Assembly (NCBI GenBank): GCA_030037515.1
Contig: JASHRE010000661.1
Span: forward strand, 1 to 12,387
From: Candidatus Sulfotelmatobacter sp.
GTDB lineage: Bacteria > Acidobacteriota > Terriglobia > Terriglobales > Acidobacteriaceae
Direction: 5' to 3'
DNA: 12,387 nt
The position numbers and the translations under genes are program-made. The stretch's first letter is position 1; each line of letters begins with the position of its first letter. Under the pieces are notes generated by a model. The model searched no databases and had not been told where the DNA came from. It saw nothing but the letters and a program-made list of their open reading frames with translations. This document shows positions 7,161 through 12,387 of the stretch, in pieces.

Positions 7161-7841
7161 GCACACCTTGCAATACGCGATTACTACGCCTGCGTCGGGC
7201 CACGAGGGTCGTGCTGGCGGGGCATTCGGGTTCAGGCACGTGCCCACCTTGGTTTTTTACGCGCCCAGTCTAAATCATTGGTTGCAAAGTGGTTGCGACT
7301 GGCAGACCTGCCAAGACCGGTGCAAAACGTTGAATCGAGGCGGGTTGCGGGTAATGTATTCGGAGTCAGAGAGTTAGCCGCTGTCGGCGGGGAAGGGCAA
7401 GGGGTCACGAGTGCGGTTCGTTGTGCAGAGTTGGCCAGCATGACCCTATTGTTCTGTTCTGCGTGCCCGGGGTCAAGGTTATGCGTCGCAAAGACCGAAT
7501 ATAGGGCTGGAAAAAGTCTGGGTCAGGAGGCCGGTGGGGCGGCCACCGTTTCAAAAGCACGAAATGCGGGCAGCTGTGTTCTTATTCGCATCTGGAGAGC
7601 AAATCTGAGCCGGTCCTGACGCAGCGCGGAAATGGAGCCGCGCATCGCCGCCAAAACATCGCGCCCTCATTGACAAGCGCATGTAATGGTTCGCGCATGA
7701 GATGGGGGAACACTTCGGCCGTTGCTGACGTGGAGCAGTGCTTTGGCGGGTCCGCACCTCCGCGTCGGTACTGTTGTCAACCCAAATTTCCTTGCGGTGA
7801 GGGTTGAGTGGGCCGCTGCGCCTCCAGATTTACACGCCAGG
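7161..7841. other. Gene-free stretch of 681 bases between trmFO and the GNAT gene
   Basis: I find no convincing protein or RNA gene here. Several open frames cross it on both strands, but none has family resemblance or a well-placed ribosome binding site. What can be seen: a perfect palindrome GGCACGTGCC at 7235-7244; a direct repeat of GGTTGC at 7280-7285 and 7291-7296 (11-base period); a hairpin with arms CGGTGG 7532-7537 and CCACCG 7543-7548 followed by TTT on the plus strand; and a possible minus-strand promoter at 7498-7526. No tRNA, including tRNA-Sec, and no SRP, RNase P or tmRNA signature was recognised. Confidence 0.55.
7498..7526 (-). promoter_or_regulatory. Possible sigma-70 promoter upstream of trmFO
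   Basis: On the minus strand a -35-like CTGACC (7526-7521, four of six consensus bases) is followed by a 17-base spacer and a -10-like TATATT (7503-7498, five of six). Transcription would begin near 7491 and give trmFO a leader of about 330 bases. The match is seen in sequence; activity is inferred. In a 681-base gap a match of this quality could arise by chance. Confidence 0.3.
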
Positions 7842-8321
7842 TCAGGAAGCCTTCTTCGCCAGTCGTTGAAGCGCATCGCCCGCCAGCAGCACCCGCCGCG
7901 ATTGATCGGGAAACTTCGCGCCGATTTGCCTGTACATTTCAATCGCCTTCGTATTCCGGTTCAGCACTTCCCAATGCACGCCGCGACAATGCTCCTTCAC
8001 CGCCATCCGTGCCACGTGGGCGAGCAGCGCTGTCCCGATCGCTCGCCCGCGAAATTTCTCCCGAACAAAAAGATCTTCCAGGTAGAATGCGCGTCCGGCC
8101 CACGTTGAGTAATATTCGAAAAACAGCGCGTAACCGGCGGTCTGGCCATCCCACTCGGCGATGAGTGCGCGAAATCTTGGCTTCTCTCCGAACCCATCGC
8201 GCCGCAAATCGTTTTCGCTGATGGTGACCTGATCGAGTTCGTGCTCGTATTCCGCCAACTCGCGAATCATCGCATGGAGCAGCGCGGCATCATCGGGGGT
8301 GGCTGGGCGAATTAGAAGCAT
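7842..8321 (-). CDS. GNAT N-acetyltransferase, SSAT (diamine/thialysine) type
   Basis: This 159-residue GNAT enzyme transfers acetyl from acetyl-CoA to a primary amine. It aligns along its whole length with spermidine/spermine N1-acetyltransferase-type proteins: LLIRPATPDDAAL at 2-14, RELAEYEHELDQV at 20-32, DGFGEKPRF at 42-50, FYLEDLFV at 79-86 with Glu82, the acetyl-CoA-binding loop RGRAIGTALL at 91-100, and NRNTKAIEMYRQIGA at 121-135 with Tyr130 at the general-acid position. The family acts on polyamines or on lysine-like side chains such as thialysine; the exact substrate cannot be read here. ATG at 8321 begins directly at the conserved domain and is preferred to the in-frame ATG at 8408, which would add a non-conserved Pro/Arg-rich stretch. 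An imperfect palindrome, CTGCCA-C-TGGCAG at 8338-8350, lies 16 bases before the start and could be an operator. selB ends 173 bases upstream on the same strand. Confidence 0.92.
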   Translation of the reverse strand: MLLIRPATPDDAALLHAMIRELAEYEHELDQVTISENDLRRDGFGEKPRFRALIAEWDGQTAGYALFFEYYSTWAGRAFYLEDLFVREKFRGRAIGTALLAHVARMAVKEHCRGVHWEVLNRNTKAIEMYRQIGAKFPDQSRRVLLAGDALQRLAKKAS

Positions 8322-8494
8322 GATGTGAATCCGATTTCTGCCACTGGCAGGCGGCGGAAAAATTCTCAGACACCGGCAAAAATCACGCCCCGGCGGTAAA
8401 GGGCCCAACGTATTTTCAACGGCTTAGGGGCACGAGTGAACTGGTGCCCGTGCCGATCTACAAACCCGATCCTTTCTTCGGCAGCTTACTAGAC

Positions 8495-10387
8495 TTAGAG
8501 AATTTCCCGCGCATCGCCGACGCGGCGTGTGACGCGCTCGCGGTCCAGGTATTCGAGCAAAGGTATCGCGTATTTCCGGCTCACTCCGGTTAATTCTTTG
8601 AATTGCGCCACATCCATGCGGGGCGATTTGGATTTCTGTTGCACGACCTGTTTCCGCAATTGATCGAGCGCGGTACGGTGGAATACCAGATCGTCGGAAA
8701 TTTTCAGCAGAACTTTCTCCCGCAACAACAGCGTGACTATTTTTTGTGCGCGCACCTTGTCGAGCTTGAGTCCACCGAGCACTTCAGTCAGAGCCGGGAC
8801 CTTTAGTCCGGCCGATGCGAATGCCTGCTCGATTTTTGCTTTCGAATCGGCTTCTTCGTCTTTCATCTCGACACCGCGTCCGGGAAGCCGCACCAGTTCC
8901 CCGGTAATTTCCAGTTTCTGTGCTCGAACCAACTGTTCGAGAGCCAGGTTGAAGACAGCTCCGCCCTGCAGGCTGTGTTCGCGCAACTCTTCCTTGCTCA
9001 TTCCGCCAGCCAGCGGATTCTTCCGATGAAATTCCGTAACCGTCGACACCATTTGCAGATTTAGTTCTTGCCAAGCGGGGCAGCTTAGAAAAACATCGCC
9101 GGCGGGGAAAACGCGCGCTTCCTTTACCGCCTTGGTCAACTGCGCTTCGATCAGGCTCGTGGTCCAGCCGGTTTCTTTCACGAGATCGCCAAGCGAAATC
9201 CCGCCATGGCGGCGGCGTTCAACTCGTGCGCGTAGGATCGACGCACGATCCTCGCCGGCCAGAATTCTTAGCTCGCTTTCTTCGGGCAGGCTGCGTGCCA
9301 GCGGCGCCGCATCCAGCACCATCCCTCCACCAATCGTCAGCACCGGCGAAAATTCGCGGATGATGAATCGATCTCCGGGCAGCAACAGCGCCGGCTCGGG
9401 AAGCCTCACGCGCGCAAACACTTCTTCGCCCGGTTTGGCCTGCTTCACCTGGGGCAAAACGATCTCGGCCGGGCTCTCCATCGTGTGGCAATGAAAATGG
9501 AATCGCGCACGATTTTTCAGAGGGCGCGGCGCAGAAGGCAGCATCCTCAGTTTCACGTCGAACCGGCGCGTGGTCGCAAAGACGCCGACCGGCGCAAGCG
9601 TCATTCCACGCCCCAGGTCGTCGGTGCTGGCCCCGGCCAGATTCAGCCCCGTGCGTTGTCCTGCCAGAGCAGACTCGGAGCTCTCGCCGTGCACCTGGAC
9701 TCCGCGCACGCGCACGATTCGTCCCGTTGGAAATACTTCGAGCTCTTCTTCCTTCCGAATCGTGCCGGAAATCAGCGTTCCGGTGACAACCGTTCCAAAT
9801 CCTTTCATCGTGAACACGCGATCAATTGGCAGGCGAGCCAAAGATCGCGAATCTCTCGCCGTGAGCTGCGCGGCTGCATCCAAGATGCTGTGCTTAAGTT
9901 CGTCCAATCCCGCTCCGGTTAGAGAGCTTACGGCGACAATCGGCGCACCTTCCAGGAACGTGCCCCGCAAGAATTCCTCGACTTCCAGACGGACGACATC
10001 GAGCGTGTCGGCGTCTACCGCGTCGGATTTGGTCAGAACCGTTATTCCGTGCTTCACGCCGATCAATTGCAGAATATCGAAGTGCTCGCGAGTTTGCGGC
10101 TTGATGGACTCGTCTGCCGCAATGACCAGCAGAATGAGGTCCATCCCTCCGACTCCGGCCAGCATGTTGCGCACGAAGCGCTCATGCCCGGGCACGTCGA
10201 CGAACCCGATACGCAAAGCTTCCCCCGCCGGTCCAGGCAGGTCCATGTGCGCGAAACCGAGGTCAATCGTGATGCCTCGCCGCTTCTCTTCGGCCAACCG
10301 GTCGGCGTCAATTCCGGTTAGCGCCTTCACAAGCGCTGTTTTCCCATGATCGATGTGCCCGGCGGTCCCGACAATGATCGATTTCAT
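8495..10387 (-). CDS. selB: Selenocysteine-specific translation elongation factor SelB
   Basis: SelB is the GTP-dependent factor that carries Sec-tRNA to UGA codons marked by a SECIS hairpin. The 630-residue protein (E. coli 614) has an EF-Tu-like GTPase at residues 1-170: G1 GTAGHIDHGKT at 7-17, RRGITIDLGF at 36-45 (the SelB form of the switch region), DVPGH at 64-68 and TKSD at 119-122. Two beta-barrel domains follow to about residue 360, then a C-terminal array of winged-helix domains. The last of these (about 592-630, PLLEYLDRERVTRRVGDAREIL region) is the typical SECIS-reading module, so the protein looks complete. ATG at 10387 starts directly at the G domain; its ribosome binding site is weak. 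The gene diverges from purL. No selA, selD, tRNA-Sec or selenoprotein gene is visible, so its partners lie elsewhere. Confidence 0.97.
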   Translation of the reverse strand: MKSIIVGTAGHIDHGKTALVKALTGIDADRLAEEKRRGITIDLGFAHMDLPGPAGEALRIGFVDVPGHERFVRNMLAGVGGMDLILLVIAADESIKPQTREHFDILQLIGVKHGITVLTKSDAVDADTLDVVRLEVEEFLRGTFLEGAPIVAVSSLTGAGLDELKHSILDAAAQLTARDSRSLARLPIDRVFTMKGFGTVVTGTLISGTIRKEEELEVFPTGRIVRVRGVQVHGESSESALAGQRTGLNLAGASTDDLGRGMTLAPVGVFATTRRFDVKLRMLPSAPRPLKNRARFHFHCHTMESPAEIVLPQVKQAKPGEEVFARVRLPEPALLLPGDRFIIREFSPVLTIGGGMVLDAAPLARSLPEESELRILAGEDRASILRARVERRRHGGISLGDLVKETGWTTSLIEAQLTKAVKEARVFPAGDVFLSCPAWQELNLQMVSTVTEFHRKNPLAGGMSKEELREHSLQGGAVFNLALEQLVRAQKLEITGELVRLPGRGVEMKDEEADSKAKIEQAFASAGLKVPALTEVLGGLKLDKVRAQKIVTLLLREKVLLKISDDLVFHRTALDQLRKQVVQQKSKSPRMDVAQFKELTGVSRKYAIPLLEYLDRERVTRRVGDAREIL

Positions 10388-10575
10388 GCCTGGAAGAATC
10401 CTAGCAGGAGAGCGGTGTTGTCGCGGTTCACGTGGAGGGCTGGTTTGAAAATGAGGCGGGCCAAACGGGCTGTATTGCGGCGCAAAATCGGCCGGATCAG
10501 GATGACAACCAGGCCGACCACAACCCGATTTGCCCTATCCTCCGGCGCCGCGAAATGCGAAAATGGAACTTCCCC

Positions 10576-12387
10576 ATGGCCACGTCCCTGACTTCTGCTT
10601 TTTCTCCGGATATCCTCCGGCAGCACGGCCTCGCGCCCGACGAGTACGAGAAAATCAAGCAACTTCTCGGCGGCCGCGAGCCCACCCTCACCGAACTCGG
10701 CATTTTCAGCGTGATGTGGAGCGAGCATTGCTCCTACAAATCCTCGCGCGTGCATTTGAAGCGCCTGCCCACACGGAGCAAGCGCGTGCTGCAAGGACCG
10801 GGCGAAAACGCTGGCATCATCGATATCGGCGATGGATGGGCCTGCGCTTTCAAGATCGAATCGCACAATCATCCTTCGTTCATCGAGCCGTTTCAGGGAG
10901 CCACCACCGGCGTCGGCGGCATTCTTCGCGACATCTTCACCATGGGTGCTCGCCCCGTGGCTGTGATGGATTCCCTCCGCTTCGGGCCCATTCGCAAAGC
11001 GGAGCTTGGCTGCGCAGGACAGCCGACCACCCCATCCGGCGAAAACCGCGCCGGCTGGGGGCCTCGGCCGGGGGGAGCTGCGCCCACACAAGCCGAGGTC
11101 CACCGCAATCACTCCATTTTCGAAGGCGTGGTCAGCGGCATCGCTTCCTACGGAAATTGTTTCGGAGTGCCCAATCTCGGCGGCGAGACCAAGTTCGAGT
11201 CGTGCTATTCCGGGAACCCCCTTGTGAACGCGTTCGCTCTTGGCCTCGTTCGCAAGAATGCGATCTTCTACGCACGCGCGGCTGGCGAAGGAAATCCAGT
11301 GATCTACGTCGGAGCGAAAACCGGACGCGATGGTATTCACGGCGCGACCATGGCCAGCGAAGAGTTCAGCGAAGCTTCCGAAGCCAAACGTCCCAACGTT
11401 CAAGTCGGCGACCCGTTCCTTGAAAAGCTTTTGCTTGAAGCCTGCCTCGAAGCCATGCAGACCGGCGCGATCATCGCCATACAGGATATGGGCGCGGCGG
11501 GGCTGACCTGCTCCACCTGCGAAATGGGCGGACGCGGCCACGTTGGCATCGAGATTGAACTCGATCGCGTCCCGCAGCGCGAAAGTGGAATGAGCGCCTA
11601 CGAAATCATGCTCAGCGAATCGCAGGAGCGCATGCTGCTGGTGGCCCAGAAAGGCCGCGAGCACGAGGTCTTCCGCGTCTTCGAAAAATGGGGACTCGAC
11701 GCGGTCGAGGTCGGTAAGGTCACATCTGACAACAAACTTCGCGTGCGGCAGCACGGCGAAATCGTCGCGGAAATCCCCAACCCTGCTTTGACCGACGAAG
11801 CCCCGCTCTACCGGCGGCCGCTAACGCGATGGGAACCTCCAATTTCCCGCGAAAAGCCAGAATCGGTCAGGCTAGGCGCCTGCGAGAATTTTACGGAGCA
11901 CCTCAAACGACTTCTTGCTGCTCCCAACATCTGCAGCAAGCGCTGGGTCTGGCAACAGTACGATCACATGGTGCAGACCAATACCGTCGAAGCGCCGGGC
12001 GCAGCGGATGCCGGTGTGATTCGAATTAAGGGCTCGCAGCGCGGTCTGGCGATGTCGCTCGACGGCAACGGACGCTGGTGCTATCTCGATCCCAAGCTGG
12101 GCGCGATGCATGCCGTCGCCGAGGCTGCGCGCAAGGTGGCCTGCTCCGGCGCGACTCCGGTCGGCGCCACCAATTGCCTGAACTTCGGCAATCCGGAAAA
12201 ACCGCACATCATGTGGCAGTTTTCCGAAACCATCGACGGCATGACCAAGGCTTGCGAAGAACTCGACATTCCCATCACCGGCGGCAACGTCAGTTTCTAC
12301 AATGAAACTTTGGGCGAAGGCATTTATCCCACGCCGGTGCTGGGCGTCGTCGGAGTTCTCGAAAACGTACACAAAGCTGTAAAAATC
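10576..12387 (+). CDS. purL: Phosphoribosylformylglycinamidine synthase subunit PurL (3' end beyond window)
   Basis: PurL converts formylglycinamide ribonucleotide to the amidine in purine synthesis, using ATP and ammonia from PurQ via a PurS-bridged complex. The frame is open from ATG 10576 to the window edge: 604 residues of an expected 740-770. Conserved signatures in order: MWSEHCSYKSS at 47-57, LQGPGENAGIIDIGD at 72-86, FKIESHNHPS at 92-101, QGATTGVGGILRDIF at 107-121, GAKTGRDGIHGATMASEE at 246-263, QDMGAAGLTCS at 303-313, LSESQERMLLV at 346-356, and NFGNPEKP at 536-543. The architecture is the short (B. subtilis-type) PurL. ATG 10576 fits the family N-terminus; GGA at 10565-10567 is a weak ribosome binding site. 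Residues about 141-176 form a Gly/Pro-rich in-frame insertion absent from B. subtilis PurL, encoded by a palindromic DNA segment. The rest of the frame is intact, so the gene is probably functional. Confidence 0.97.
   Translation, partial: MATSLTSAFSPDILRQHGLAPDEYEKIKQLLGGREPTLTELGIFSVMWSEHCSYKSSRVHLKRLPTRSKRVLQGPGENAGIIDIGDGWACAFKIESHNHPSFIEPFQGATTGVGGILRDIFTMGARPVAVMDSLRFGPIRKAELGCAGQPTTPSGENRAGWGPRPGGAAPTQAEVHRNHSIFEGVVSGIASYGNCFGVPNLGGETKFESCYSGNPLVNAFALGLVRKNAIFYARAAGEGNPVIYVGAKTGRDGIHGATMASEEFSEASEAKRPNVQVGDPFLEKLLLEACLEAMQTGAIIAIQDMGAAGLTCSTCEMGGRGHVGIEIELDRVPQRESGMSAYEIMLSESQERMLLVAQKGREHEVFRVFEKWGLDAVEVGKVTSDNKLRVRQHGEIVAEIPNPALTDEAPLYRRPLTRWEPPISREKPESVRLGACENFTEHLKRLLAAPNICSKRWVWQQYDHMVQTNTVEAPGAADAGVIRIKGSQRGLAMSLDGNGRWCYLDPKLGAMHAVAEAARKVACSGATPVGATNCLNFGNPEKPHIMWQFSETIDGMTKACEELDIPITGGNVSFYNETLGEGIYPTPVLGVVGVLENVHKAVKI
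10996..11106. repeat. In-frame palindromic insertion within purL
   Basis: Between the conserved RFG and EGVVSG motifs of PurL there are about 34 more codons than in B. subtilis PurL. The extra DNA is a chain of three inverted repeats: GGCTG 11008-11012 with CAGCC 11020-11024; CCCCATCCGGC 11030-11040 with GCCGGCTGGGG 11050-11060 (one mismatch, nine-base loop); and CCTCGGC 11062-11068 with GCCGAGG 11092-11098. It encodes a low-complexity Gly/Pro/Ala-rich segment without breaking the frame. The ends are approximate. The repeats and extra length are seen; an origin as a mobile palindromic repeat is inferred. Confidence 0.55.

Noticed and set aside
7508..7548. Faint resemblance to conserved RNase P or SRP RNA segments
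   Set aside because: Only a few bases match; the defining core sequences and surrounding helices are missing.
7035..7619. 194-codon plus-strand open frame running from trmFO into the gene-free gap
   Set aside because: It begins antisense to trmFO, has no visible ribosome binding site and no family resemblance.
8428..8449. Hairpin GGGCAC / GTGCCC downstream of selB as a terminator
   Set aside because: The stem is six base pairs with a ten-base loop, and no T-run follows on the minus strand, so intrinsic termination is not supported.
10384..11754. Very long open frame on the minus strand opposite purL
   Set aside because: It is antisense to strongly conserved PurL codons and has no family features; only the short part outside purL (10384-10521) was kept, as a tentative finding.
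1..12387. tRNA-Sec gene, in-frame UGA selenoprotein or SECIS near selB
   Set aside because: I looked in the intergenic regions and at gene ends and found no tRNA T-arm pattern and no conserved frame interrupted by UGA.
1..12387. CRISPR array, insertion sequence or integrase remnants
   Set aside because: No regularly spaced repeats, transposase-like frames or attachment-type repeats were seen.

Overview
The window looks like chromosomal DNA of a Gram-negative (diderm), moderately GC-rich bacterium. The fabZ-lpxA pair implies lipid A synthesis. Together with folate-type TrmFO, a classical SelB and exported S10-type peptidases, the gene content fits a soil Acidobacteriota (Terriglobia-like) genome. 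That placement is inference from gene content and protein style; no rRNA or tRNA is present to settle it.

Layout, left to right. Positions 1-159 hold nothing recognisable. On the minus strand, lpxA (160-936) lies downstream of fabZ (1013-1555). From the same short gap upstream of fabZ, a plus-strand pair runs the other way: a carboxypeptidase-G2-like M20 metallopeptidase (1658-2872) and a small EthD-family protein (2886-3209). This pair meets a minus-strand block tail to tail, with a 17-base overlap. The minus block, in transcription order from the right, is selB (8495-10387), an SSAT-like GNAT acetyltransferase (7842-8321), trmFO (5769-7160), an exported S10 serine carboxypeptidase (4003-5649) and an exported SAM-dependent methyltransferase-like protein (3193-3891). 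purL starts divergently from selB at 10576 and runs off the right edge.

Most genes are housekeeping: lipid A and fatty-acid synthesis, tRNA T-loop methylation, selenocysteine insertion and purine synthesis. The M20, EthD, S10, methyltransferase and GNAT genes are more accessory, with peptidases and secreted enzymes prominent. SelB implies selenoproteins, but no tRNA-Sec, selA, selD or selenoprotein gene was found here.

I see no clear novel multi-gene system. The points most worth checking are an in-frame palindromic insertion of about 34 codons inside purL (a palindromic-element-like repeat read as protein), the mirror-symmetric overlap of two convergent stop codons at 3193-3209, a methyltransferase fold behind a signal peptide, a 681-base gene-free stretch upstream of trmFO with a plausible promoter and hairpin, and a possible 45-residue peptide overlapping the selB start codon.
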